From the NCBI GenBank assembly GCA_045039925.1, contig CP108400.1:1984001-2048000 (forward strand): a stretch of 64,000 nt of DNA. Direction: 5' to 3'. The stretch comes from Yinghuangia sp045039925. GTDB lineage: Bacteria; Actinomycetota; Actinomycetes; Streptomycetales; Streptomycetaceae. The stretch's first letter is position 1, and each line of letters starts with the position of its first letter. The notes below the pieces were generated by a model. It was not told where the DNA came from and searched no databases. It saw only the letters and a list, made by a program, of their open reading frames with translations. The translations under genes and the position numbers were made by a program. Positions 28,926 to 36,790 of the stretch are shown here, piece by piece.

Positions 28926-29077
28926 CGATCTACACCTGGGATGCCACACCACCATTGACTTGGACAACCCTCTGGCCAGTCGATGGCAGTGGACCTTGCA
29001 GCACCGCTCGCATCGAGATCGATATCCACCGTCTCGACGTCAGCGAATTCGCTGCGGCGCGCCACCCTTTCGAGGGA

Positions 29078-29106
29078 TGGACGTGCGACTCACGCCGGGC
29101 TAACTT
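29078..29106 (+). promoter_or_regulatory. Candidate housekeeping promoter in the gene-poor region
   Basis: TGGACG (29078-29083), a 17-bp spacer, then TAACTT (29101-29106). This is a moderate match to -35/-10 hexamers. A palindrome overlaps the expected start point. Confidence 0.3.
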
Positions 29107-29110
29107 GTAA

Positions 29111-29126
29111 TTGCGAGACATCGCAA
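29111..29126. promoter_or_regulatory. Palindrome TTGCGA-N4-TCGCAA
   Basis: Perfect six-base arms around GACA, centred just after the candidate -10 element. The size and geometry fit a repressor operator. Confidence 0.4.
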
Positions 29127-29231
29127 ATGACTTCGGGAACAGCGCGCGGCCCGAGATAGAGCCGCTCACCCCCGGCCAGACCGGAGATGACGGACAACTC
29201 GCCCCTCGGACACAATCAGAAAGCCCGCAGT

Positions 29232-29270
29232 CGGTGATGGTCGATTTTCGACCATCACCGTTTGTTTTTG
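29232..29270 (+). terminator. Classical rho-independent terminator
   Basis: 13-bp perfect stem CGGTGATGGTCGA / TCGACCATCACCG with a three-base TTT loop, followed by TTTGTTTTTG. The T-run shows it acts on rightward transcripts. No protein gene precedes it: the FG-GAP gene already has its own terminator 500 bp earlier. Confidence 0.85.
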
Positions 29271-29628
29271 TCACCAAAGACCAGCGAGGCCAAGCGCCGC
29301 GGAACACCCGCGCATATCGTCCGACGCCGGGGTCCCGTTGACGTGCTCAGTGGGGTTCATCCGGGGCTGGGTCCAGGAGTTCGAGTGCGTCGAGCATGAC
29401 GGCTTCGGCTGCCGGCATGCGCGCGCATGTCTGCGGCCGCGAAAGCCGGGGCGAGCGGGACGCTCGGCCGGATGTCCAGGACGCGGCCTCCGGGCACCAC
29501 AGATCGGTGGTCCCAAACCGCCCCGGTCAGGAGGTGGACGGCCCGCGGGCCGCTGTCCGGCCGACCATCCGGGGGCGCACGACGTGGGGGCGTGGGTCAA
29601 TCAGAGGTGGTGGGTGAAGGTGGTCGCG

Positions 29629-30201
29629 TCAGGTGCGGGTGGGGCGGATGTGGCCGTGGAGGAGGGCTCGGAGGTGGTCGACGAGTTCGACGGCGGCCAT
29701 GGACAGGGGCTCGTACTCGGGTGGGGTGTCGGGGGTGTGGAGGTGGGGGTGGGCCTCGGAGTAGGCCATCGCGCGGCGGAGGTCGGCGCCCAGCGTCTCC
29801 AGTTCCTGCTTTGACAGGGTGCGCCGGAGTTCGACGAACAGGTTTTCCTCGTCGTCGTGTTCGTGGCGGCTGACCTCTTCGTGGAGGGTGGCGACCAGGC
29901 CGTCGAACGCGGGGTCGTCGGCGTCGCGGCCTTCCAGCTCCTTGAGGGTGCGTTCGATGGCGCCGAGATCGTGCACCTCGTGGGCGACGAGTTTCCTGCC
30001 GCCGGAGAGGCGCCGGCGTACGGCGGGATGGAGGGTCTCCTCCTCCGCCGTCGCGAGGCGTACCAGTTCCACGGTGAGGGCGTCGACCAGCCGTTTGCGC
30101 TCGGGGTCGCCGTGCGGGGCCGCGTCCAGCGAGTCGAACAGGTGGTCGATCTCGCGGTGGTCGGCCGTCAGTTCCCGGGTGACGTCTCTTTCGCCTGCCA
30201 T
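29629..30201 (-). CDS. Hemerythrin HHE-domain protein
   Basis: 190-residue soluble four-helix protein. Candidate di-iron or oxygen-binding ligands appear in order: DHREIDHLFD near residue 16, EEETLHPAVRR near 55, HEVHD near 75, and HEEVSRHEHDDEENLF near 105-120. Together these fit the HHE/hemerythrin pattern. ATG 30201 (MAGERDVT) is preferred over the longer frame from 30258 because the HHE domain begins directly after it and GGAAGGA lies upstream. Proteins of this kind sense or store oxygen or buffer redox stress. It neighbours stress-type genes to the right. Confidence 0.85.
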   Translation of the reverse strand: MAGERDVTRELTADHREIDHLFDSLDAAPHGDPERKRLVDALTVELVRLATAEEETLHPAVRRRLSGGRKLVAHEVHDLGAIERTLKELEGRDADDPAFDGLVATLHEEVSRHEHDDEENLFVELRRTLSKQELETLGADLRRAMAYSEAHPHLHTPDTPPEYEPLSMAAVELVDHLRALLHGHIRPTRT

Positions 30202-30359
30202 GACCCTGCACCGTCCTTCCTCGGCCCTTCCTCGGCGCTTCCTGGGCAGCGGGGCCAAGAAGGGGTGTCATGCGGCCCCTACCCGGCTTGCCGGCAGGCG
30301 GCGACGGCGCGAACCGCGGGCTTTCCGTGGAAGCCGTCGAAGTTGATCTCAATCGGCGA

Positions 30360-30950
30360 TCACGCCGTGAGGCCGCGGCTCCATACCTCGCGTTCCGGGA
30401 AGGCGTCGTCGGCTTGGAGGCGTCCGGTCCCGGTCCAGTGCCACGCCTCGAACGCGGCGCGAGCGGACAGGTTCGCCGGGTCGACGAATGCCGTCGCCAG
30501 GGCCGCGTCGCAACGGCTCAGCAGCAGTTCGATCAGGGCGGTGCCCACGCCGCGACGCCGGTTCGCGGGCAGGACCATCAGGTCGGCGATGACGAACACC
30601 TGTCCTGAAGCGGTGAGTTCCTCGATCTGACGCGGCAGGTCGCCGAGCAGGCCGCGCCAGTGGTCGCCCTCGCGTCCCATCGCGAAGCCGTACGCGCAGC
30701 CGACCGGTCCCGCGACGCTGCCGGCCAGGGCCATTTCGAACCCGGGCCGCTGGGTGTCGGCCGTGAAGCGTCCGAGGAACTCCTGGCGGTCCCGGAACTC
30801 CTCACCCCGGTCTCCCCGGTACGCCTCGACCGCCAGGTCCGCGACCGACTCGCGCTGCTGCTCGCCCTGCCAGCGGGTCAGGCCGCGCAGAAAGACGTCG
30901 GTCGTCCCGCCGCTCCTGGAGCGGGGGTCTTCTTCCGCTGCTGTTGCCAT
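30360..30950 (-). CDS. GNAT-family N-acetyltransferase
   Basis: 196-residue acetyl-CoA-dependent acetyltransferase. Motif A is clear: VIADLMVLPANRRRGVGTAL, where RRRGVG is the pyrophosphate-binding loop, near residue 140. A later AFVDPANLSARAAFEAW stretch matches the usual motif B, where a bulky side chain lets an aminoglycoside- or amine-type acceptor sit. ATG 30950 has GGAAGGA six bases upstream. The acceptor substrate is unknown. It lies 158 bp upstream of the hemerythrin-like gene on the same strand and may be cotranscribed with it. Confidence 0.85.
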   Translation of the reverse strand: MATAAEEDPRSRSGGTTDVFLRGLTRWQGEQQRESVADLAVEAYRGDRGEEFRDRQEFLGRFTADTQRPGFEMALAGSVAGPVGCAYGFAMGREGDHWRGLLGDLPRQIEELTASGQVFVIADLMVLPANRRRGVGTALIELLLSRCDAALATAFVDPANLSARAAFEAWHWTGTGRLQADDAFPEREVWSRGLTA

Positions 30951-31539
30951 CTCGGTTCCTTCCGGCTTGCGCATCCGAAGCACCTCGGTCCCGACGGGTG
31001 GCTGTCGATGTCGCGGTGTTCACGGCACAAACCAAAAGAGCCGAGACTCCCCGCGGTCATCAGTGCGACGACCGCGACCGGAACCAGGAGCCTGGTGAAG
31101 TCCGCGACGAACGGAACAGCACTGGTCGGGTTCGCGGGGTCTCGGCGAATCGGCGCGGGGCACATCTCCCGGAGGGCTGGTACACGGTGGCCCGACGCCG
31201 TACTTGACAGTGAACGATGGCCGACAGCCCGCTGTCAACGCGGGTCCGCCCTTGGGCCGACGGGCCGCGGCCCTATCCGCGGTGTCCGCGGAGGACTACG
31301 GTGAGGCACACAGCCCCAGCCCCCGGCTTGGATGTCAGCCCATCGCCGAGGCGGCGTACGGGACCTTCCGAACGTACGGCCGACGCGGTCCCGCTCGCGG
31401 ACCCCGCACCGAACGATCGACGGCACCGGTGTACCCAGGAGCGCGCAGACAGACGCGGCCCGCACCGATGCGCACGCCGACAACACGCAGCACGCGCAAA
31501 CCTGTTCAACCTGTTCCTCTAGCCAGGAGGTGGCTTCGC
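30951..31539. other. Divergent intergenic region
   Basis: 589 bp between the acetyltransferase (leftward) and the Asp23 gene (rightward). A leftward frame at 30878-31165 encodes a single hydrophobic stretch (LLVPVAVVALMTAG), but it overlaps the acetyltransferase start and lacks a proper ribosome-binding site. Nothing else was seen apart from the AGGAGG before 31540. Confidence 0.4.
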
Positions 31540-32091
31540 ATGCCGGAGCCGACCAGCCCCACGCCGCCCCAGCCCGTGCCCCAACCCGCGCCGCAGCCCG
31601 TACCCCGGCCCGCGCCCCAGTCGCCGGCGCGGACCGACGCGCGCAAGCGCGCCGCCGTGGAGAACGGCGTACGCGAACTGTTGTCCACGCAGCGGGAACC
31701 GGCGGCGAGCCGCGGCAAGACGAGCATCGCCGACGGTGTGGTCGAGAAGATCGCCGGCATGGCGGCCCGTGAGATTCCCGGCGTGTACGCGATGGGCGGC
31801 GGGTTCGCACGCACCTTCGGCGCGATGCGCGACCGCGTCCCGGGCACCGCCACGAACGTCAGCCGCGGTGTCCGGGTCGAGGTGGGCGAGAAGCAGACCG
31901 CGGTGGACCTGGAGTTGGTCGTCGAGTACGGCGTGACCATCACCGACATCGCCGACGACGTACGCGCCAACGTCATCAACGCCGTCGAGCGCATGACCGG
32001 GCTCCAGGTCGTCGAGGTGAACATCTCCGTGAACGACGTCCACCTCATGGACGACGACTCGGCGGAAGCCGCCGAACCGCGCGTGCGGTAG
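31540..32091 (+). CDS. Asp23/Gls24-family envelope stress protein
   Basis: 183-residue protein. A Pro-rich N-terminal tail (about 1-30, PxPxP repeats) precedes the Asp23 domain: GKTSIADGVVEKIAGMAARE, IPGVYAMGGG, GVRVEVGEKQTAVDLELVVE and VNAVERMTGLxVxEVNISV-type segments. The end of the domain, VVEVNISVNDVHL, is diagnostic. Family members associate with the membrane and respond to envelope or alkaline stress. ATG 31540 has AGGAGG with nine-base spacing. A strong hairpin follows the gene. Confidence 0.9.
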   Translation: MPEPTSPTPPQPVPQPAPQPVPRPAPQSPARTDARKRAAVENGVRELLSTQREPAASRGKTSIADGVVEKIAGMAAREIPGVYAMGGGFARTFGAMRDRVPGTATNVSRGVRVEVGEKQTAVDLELVVEYGVTITDIADDVRANVINAVERMTGLQVVEVNISVNDVHLMDDDSAEAAEPRVR

Positions 32092-32168
32092 CCGCGCGAG
32101 CCACGGCCCTCGGCGGGCGGCGCCGCAGTCCGCAGTCGCCGGGGAGACCGCCGGGAAGAGGGGGGACG

Positions 32169-32201
32169 CCGCCCCCGGCTCGCTCGTCGAGCCGGGGGCG
32201 G
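32169..32201. terminator. Hairpin terminator after the Asp23 gene
   Basis: Perfect 14-bp stem CCGCCCCCGGCTCG / CGAGCCGGGGGCGG with loop CTCGT. There is no T-run. Confidence 0.75.
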
Positions 32202-32392
32202 TCCCGCTCCGCCGACGCGCAACTCCCTGGATTCCGCCCGTCCGCCGCGGTACGACCGGACTCCTGGTCACGCCACCACTCGGCCGCGGGAAGCCTGTTC
32301 GCGGCCCGTCGACGGGACTACGCTGGGGGACAGGCCCCAGCCCCCGGCAGCGTGACCATCCGTCCGCGCCGAGGAGGCCGAGGAGGCCCGTG

Positions 32393-32659
32393 GTGCACGC
32401 AGGACCCAGCACCGGTACCAACTTCGTTGACCTCTCCCCCACTTGCGAACGCTCACCCTGTCCGCTGTGTGATGCGCCTTGCTGTCCGCCTTACTGTCCG
32501 CCCAGCTGTCCGTTGCGCGGAACCGGCGACCTGGTACGGCAAGTTGAGGTCACCCCGCCGCCGACGCGTGCGCAGGCGCGTCCGGGACCGGCACTGACGC
32601 GGTGGAGCCACGACCGCTCACGCTCGGCGCGACGGGGACCTTGGGGAGCCGCCGCCTGA
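32393..32659 (+). CDS. Candidate small Cys-rich protein
   Basis: 88 residues from a GTG with AGGAGG (32381-32386) six bases upstream. A central cluster of eight Cys (C-x4-C-x2-C-x3-CC-x3-C-x3-C, residues about 17-40) could bind metal or form disulfides. The rest is Arg/Pro-rich low complexity. The Cys codons arise in a short DNA repeat (TGTCCG units), so the cluster may be coincidental. It ends 68 bp before the universal stress gene. It is kept because of the ribosome-binding site, but may not be real. Confidence 0.3.
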   Translation: MHAGPSTGTNFVDLSPTCERSPCPLCDAPCCPPYCPPSCPLRGTGDLVRQVEVTPPPTRAQARPGPALTRWSHDRSRSARRGPWGAAA

Positions 32660-32727
32660 CGTGGTCCGCGTCCCGGCCCGGACCCCCGTTCCTTCGCACG
32701 CATCCGCACCCTCTTTCGGAGGATCCT

Positions 32728-33579
32728 GTGACCGCGCACGCCCCGCACATCACCGTCGCCGTGGACAGGTCCAGGTACGCCGACGACGCCCTGGCATGGG
32801 CGACCGGCGAGGCGGAGCGCCTCCACGTGGCCCTCCGGATCGTCCACGCGTGGGTGCCGATGACGACCGGCACCCACGACGCCCGCCTGACCACCGCGCA
32901 GCACATCCTGGAAAGGGCGAAGTCACGGGCGTACGACCTCGCCCCCGAGCTCGACGTCACCACACTCGCGCCGGCGGACGTCACAGGCGCCGCCCTCGCC
33001 GCGGAGAGCAAGCACACGCGCCTGCTCGTCCTCGGTTCCCGCGGACGCGGCGGCTTCCGAGGGCTCCTGCTCGGATCCACCACCCTGACCGCCGCGGCGA
33101 CCGCCGAATGCCCGGTCGTCGTCGTCCGGCGCAGAACGTCGCAGGACGAGCGGCAGCGCACGCCGGACGTCGTGGCGGGCATCGACGCACGCGAATCGGC
33201 GGACGCGGTACTGGACTTCGCCTTCGCGGAGGCCGCCGTCCGGCCCGGCGCCCGCCTCCAGCTCGTGTACGCGCAGTCCATGGACGCGTCGGCCTGGACC
33301 GGTGGCCGGACACCCGCCCCCGAGGAGGTCGCAGCCGGCCTCGACCAGGCGCTCGCCGCGGCCACCGCTGCCTGGGCGGCGAAGTATCCGCAGGTCGGGG
33401 TGATCCGTCAGCCCGTCCACGCCCCTCCCGGCGGCGTACTGGTCGACGCCTCGGCCCGTGCCGGGCTGACCGTGGTCGGGCGCAAACTCACCGGCAGCCT
33501 GCTCGGCCTGCGCCTGGGGCCGGTCGCGCATGCGGTGTTGATGCACGCCCACGGCCCGGTCGCCGTCGTGCCGTTCTAG
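32728..33579 (+). CDS. Universal stress protein, tandem UspA domains
   Basis: 283-residue cytosolic protein with two UspA folds. Domain 1 (about 7-145) begins ITVAVDRSRYADDALAWA and ends with the ATP-binding LVLGSRGRGGFRGLLLGST (G-x2-G-x9-G-S/T). Domain 2 (about 150-283) begins VVAGIDARESADAVLDFA and ends VVGRKLTG...LGPVAHAVLMHA, a weaker nucleotide loop. GTG 32728 is chosen because CGGAGGA lies four bases before it; the open frame runs back to 32602. It neighbours ANTAR regulators and acetate kinase, a combination common in actinomycete dormancy or hypoxia clusters. Confidence 0.9.
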   Translation: MTAHAPHITVAVDRSRYADDALAWATGEAERLHVALRIVHAWVPMTTGTHDARLTTAQHILERAKSRAYDLAPELDVTTLAPADVTGAALAAESKHTRLLVLGSRGRGGFRGLLLGSTTLTAAATAECPVVVVRRRTSQDERQRTPDVVAGIDARESADAVLDFAFAEAAVRPGARLQLVYAQSMDASAWTGGRTPAPEEVAAGLDQALAAATAAWAAKYPQVGVIRQPVHAPPGGVLVDASARAGLTVVGRKLTGSLLGLRLGPVAHAVLMHAHGPVAVVPF

Positions 33580-33623
33580 AGAGGAACACAGCCCATGGCC
33601 CATTGTCACCGGGGCGGCGAGTT

Positions 33624-34400
33624 GTGAACACCGTCGACCGGTCGGCCCGGATCCGGGTCCTGGTGGCGGAGCACGCCGCCCGGCGCAGTGCCCGGGTGAG
33701 TGTGGTGGACGTATGCACGGCCGCCGTCGCGGCCCTCCCGGTGCAGGGCGCCGGGGTGTCCGCGATGTCGCCGAACACCGCCGGCTATCCGCTGTGCAGC
33801 ACCGACGATGTCAGCGAGCAGTTGGAGGAGTTGCAGCTGACCCTCGGCGAAGGCCCGTGCGTGGACGCCTTCGCCCGCGGTGCCGCCGCGCTGGCGGGGG
33901 ATCTGCTCGCCGGCGAGGCCCTGGACCGGTGGCCGGTGTTCGCGCCCGCCGCGACGCGGGTCGGCGCGGGTGCGGTCTTCGCGTTCCCGTTGCGGGTCGG
34001 CCCCGTCAGCCCCGGCGTCCTGGACCTGTACGCCCACCACTCCGGTGACCTGGACCCCGAACACCTGGCCGACGCACTGGTCTTCGCCGACACCGCGGCC
34101 CTTGTCCTGCTCGGGACGCCCCTCGCCGAAGCGGGCGCACCGGCCGAGCACGCCGCCGACGGATCGCCGGATGGGCACCCCGCCGAACTGGGCGGCTACC
34201 GCGCCGAGATCGGCCAGGCCACCGGCATGCTCACCGAACAACTCGGCGTCGGGGTCGACGAGGCGTTCGTCCGGCTGCGCGCCCACGCGTACGCCCACGA
34301 ACGGCGCCTCGCCGACGTGACCCGCGACGTCGTCGCCCGCACGCTGCGCTTCAGCCCGGACCCCGGACCGAATGAGGAGACGACCGACGATGACACCTGA
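33624..34400 (+). CDS. GAF-ANTAR domain regulator 1
   Basis: 258-residue regulator. A GAF-like sensory domain (about 10-160; PLCSTDDVSEQLEELQLTLG then GEGPCVDAF) is followed by an ANTAR domain (about 190-245; EIGQATGMLTEQLGVGVDEA, then RLRAHAYAHERRLADV). ANTAR domains bind paired RNA hairpins and act as antiterminators. GTG 33624 follows GGGGCGGCGA, 45 bp after the stress protein, so the two are probably cotranscribed. The ligand is unknown. Confidence 0.85.
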   Translation: MNTVDRSARIRVLVAEHAARRSARVSVVDVCTAAVAALPVQGAGVSAMSPNTAGYPLCSTDDVSEQLEELQLTLGEGPCVDAFARGAAALAGDLLAGEALDRWPVFAPAATRVGAGAVFAFPLRVGPVSPGVLDLYAHHSGDLDPEHLADALVFADTAALVLLGTPLAEAGAPAEHAADGSPDGHPAELGGYRAEIGQATGMLTEQLGVGVDEAFVRLRAHAYAHERRLADVTRDVVARTLRFSPDPGPNEETTDDDT

Positions 34401-34480
34401 CACCACACCAGGAAGCGTGGAATCGCCCGTACTTCCACGCCGCTGTGCGACGGGACCGGTCTCGCTTGAGAGCAACCCTG

Positions 34481-35197
34481 ATGGATGAACGACTCCTGGC
34501 CCAGACCTTCGTCGAGCTTGCCGACAACCTCGTCGCCGACTTCGACCTCATCGACTTCCTGCGCCTGCTCACGGACCGCTGCGTCGGCATACTCGGCGTC
34601 AGCGCCGCCGGCGTTCTGCTCGCCGACCCGAACGGCGACCTGCGGGTGATGGCCGCCTCCGACGAACGCGTACGCCTCCTCGAACTGTTCCAGCTCCAGA
34701 ACGACGAAGGCCCCTGCCTGGACTGCTACCGCGCCGGGGCACCGGTCACCGTCCCCGACCTGACGGGCCAAGCCGACCGCTGGCCGCGCTTCGTCACCGA
34801 GGCCCGACGCAGCGGCTACACCGCCGTGCAAGCCCTCCCGATGCGACTGCGCCACGAAGTCGTCGGCGCCCTCAACCTCTTCCGCACCACGCCCGGCGAA
34901 TTCGACACGGTCGACACGCAGATCGCCCAGGCCCTCGCCGACGTCGCCACCATCAGCCTGCTCCAGCAACGCTCCAGCCGGCGCAGCGACGTCCTCAACG
35001 AACAACTCCAACACGCGCTCAACAGCCGCATCCTGATCGAACAGGCCAAAGGCAAGCTCGCCGAACGCCACAACATCGACATGGAGCAGGCGTTCACCGC
35101 GCTACGCGGTTATGCGCGCTCCCACAACCGCCGCCTCTCCGATCTCGCCCAGGCCTTCGTCGACGGAACGGAACCGCTCACCAGCCTGGAACGCTGA
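34481..35197 (+). CDS. GAF-ANTAR domain regulator 2
   Basis: 238-residue paralogue of the preceding gene with a better preserved GAF domain (FLRLLTDRCVGILGVSAAGV, NDEGPCLDCYRAG, ALPMRLRHEVVGALNLF) and a C-terminal ANTAR domain (LIEQAKGKLAERHNIDMEQA, RGYARSHNRRLSDLAQAF). ATG 34481 has GAGAG upstream; an in-frame GTG at 34445 is the alternative. Two ANTAR proteins side by side suggest antitermination control of nearby genes, though no paired hexaloop hairpins were identified by eye. Confidence 0.88.
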   Translation: MDERLLAQTFVELADNLVADFDLIDFLRLLTDRCVGILGVSAAGVLLADPNGDLRVMAASDERVRLLELFQLQNDEGPCLDCYRAGAPVTVPDLTGQADRWPRFVTEARRSGYTAVQALPMRLRHEVVGALNLFRTTPGEFDTVDTQIAQALADVATISLLQQRSSRRSDVLNEQLQHALNSRILIEQAKGKLAERHNIDMEQAFTALRGYARSHNRRLSDLAQAFVDGTEPLTSLER

Positions 35198-35289
35198 CGC
35201 GTGCCGTCTGTCGGCGACGAGGACAGCGACAAAGACAGCGCCGACGCCCCGGCCGTGCCCGGGTTGACCCCGACGACGAGGAACCGACC

Positions 35290-36411
35290 ATGCGTGTACT
35301 TGCTGTGAACGCGGGATCATCCAGTTTGAAGCTGAGTCTTCTGAACGGGGACGTCCTGGAGGAAAGCGCCGACCTGCCCGCAGGAGCACGCGGCTTCGAC
35401 ACCGGCGAACTCGGCGCGCTGCTGCGGACTTGGCCGACACCGGACGCGGTCGGCCACCGCATCGCCCACGGCGGTGCGTACTACACCGGCCCGATCCGCG
35501 TCGACGCCGCCGTCCGGGACGTGCTGTACGAACTGACCGACCTGGCCCCGCCGCACCAGGCGCTCGCACTCGCCGCGCTGGACGCCGTCGCCGCACACCT
35601 GCCGGAAGTCGGCGCGGTGGCCTGCTTCGACACCGCGTTCCACGCCGGCATCCCGGCGGCGGCCGCAACGTACGCCGTCCCCGAGGATTGGCGGCAGCGG
35701 TACGCCGTACGCCGCTACGGCTTCCACGGCCTGTCGCACGCCTATGCCGCCCACCACGCCGCCCAGTTGCTCGACCGCCCCGTCCACGGACTGCGGATCG
35801 TGACCTGCCACCTGGGCGCCGAAGCCTCCCTCGCGGCCGTCCTCGACGGGCGCAGTGTGGACACCACCATGGGATTCACCCCCCAGGAGGGGCTGGTCAT
35901 GGCGACCCGCTCCGGTTCGGTGGACCCCGGCCTGGTGCTCTGGCTGCACGAGCACGGCGGTTTGCCCATACGGGAGATCGCCAACGCGTTGCAGGAGCAG
36001 TCCGGTCTCACCGCCTTGGCCGGCACGGGTGACATGCGGGCGGTCGAGGCGGCGGCCGCCCGGAACGACCGGGCCGCGAGGCTGGCCCTCGACGTCTACA
36101 CCCACCGGCTCGTCGGGGGCATCGCCGCGATGGCGGCGGCCACCGGGGGCATCGACGCCCTGGTGTTCACCGGAGGAGTCGGCGAGAAGTCGCCCACCGT
36201 GCGCCAGCGGGCCGCCGAACGGCTGGGATTCCTGGGCGTCTTCGTCGACCGGCGCCGCAACGCCACCACGCGCGGGGACGGGGACATCTCCACCCCCGAG
36301 GCCGCCGTGCGGACACTCGTCGTCACCGCGAGGGAAGACCTCAGGATCGCCCGGGAGACCCGCAAGCTGCTGGAACGGCAGATGGGCCGCAGCGGATTGG
36401 CACGCACCTGA
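35290..36411 (+). CDS. ackA: Acetate kinase homologue with a variant active-site loop
   Basis: 373-residue acetate kinase family protein (acetyl phosphate + ADP <-> acetate + ATP). Conserved: NAGSSSLK (7-14), GHRIAHGG with Arg57, CFDTAFH with Asp114, YGFHGLSH with His146, TPQEGLVMATRSGSVDP with Arg208, and FTGGVGEKSP. The normally invariant HLGNG loop reads HLGAEAS (174-180), so the Asn and the second Gly are lost, and the usual SGD is SGS. Function may therefore be altered. No pta gene is adjacent. It follows the ANTAR genes by 92 bp and probably belongs to the same stress cluster. Confidence 0.82.
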   Translation: MRVLAVNAGSSSLKLSLLNGDVLEESADLPAGARGFDTGELGALLRTWPTPDAVGHRIAHGGAYYTGPIRVDAAVRDVLYELTDLAPPHQALALAALDAVAAHLPEVGAVACFDTAFHAGIPAAAATYAVPEDWRQRYAVRRYGFHGLSHAYAAHHAAQLLDRPVHGLRIVTCHLGAEASLAAVLDGRSVDTTMGFTPQEGLVMATRSGSVDPGLVLWLHEHGGLPIREIANALQEQSGLTALAGTGDMRAVEAAAARNDRAARLALDVYTHRLVGGIAAMAAATGGIDALVFTGGVGEKSPTVRQRAAERLGFLGVFVDRRRNATTRGDGDISTPEAAVRTLVVTAREDLRIARETRKLLERQMGRSGLART

Positions 36412-36790
36412 GCGGGCGGGCCTCCGATGCCGACACGTACGATCCGGGCTGACCGACGAGGCCGACCCTCGGCACGGGCAGTGGAGCCGGAGTTGGTGAG
36501 GGGTGACTTTCGGCCGTATGCGGCCGGGGCCCGGCGGTGATCGGGCGGGGGGGGCCGGTTGCGCAAGAGGCGCGCGGTGTTCTGGCTGACACTTCCGGCA
36601 CGTGAACGCTGGGCAACAGCCCAGTGTCCGAAGCGTGTGGGTTGCCTAGTCTCCGAGGAGTGAAGTCCCGGGGCCTGCCCGGCGTTCGACGCCGGTTCAG
36701 TCGTCGCCGCGGGCGGCTTGCCGAACGCCCGGTGCAGGGGTTCGTGCGGCGGGCCGGGCATGCCAAATCCTCACGGTGGACGGTGGTGTC
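36412..36790. other. Intergenic region
   Basis: 379 bp between the acetate kinase homologue and the oxidase gene. It holds only short hairpins, such as CCGGCG-TTCGA-CGCCGG near 36680-36697. No gene or clear promoter was seen. Confidence 0.4.

Larger units (their letters stand above)
28744..29628. other. Gene-poor region of about 0.9 kb
   Basis: No convincing protein gene was seen. It holds a possible transposase remnant near 28845-28925, a palindrome at 29111-29126, a possible promoter just before it, and a strong rightward terminator at 29232-29270. The last 350 bp before the hemerythrin-like gene's 3' end appear featureless. Confidence 0.5.

Noticed and set aside
30878..31165. Small leftward membrane-protein gene overlapping the acetyltransferase start
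   Set aside because: One hydrophobic stretch but no properly spaced ribosome-binding site, and overlap with a better supported gene.
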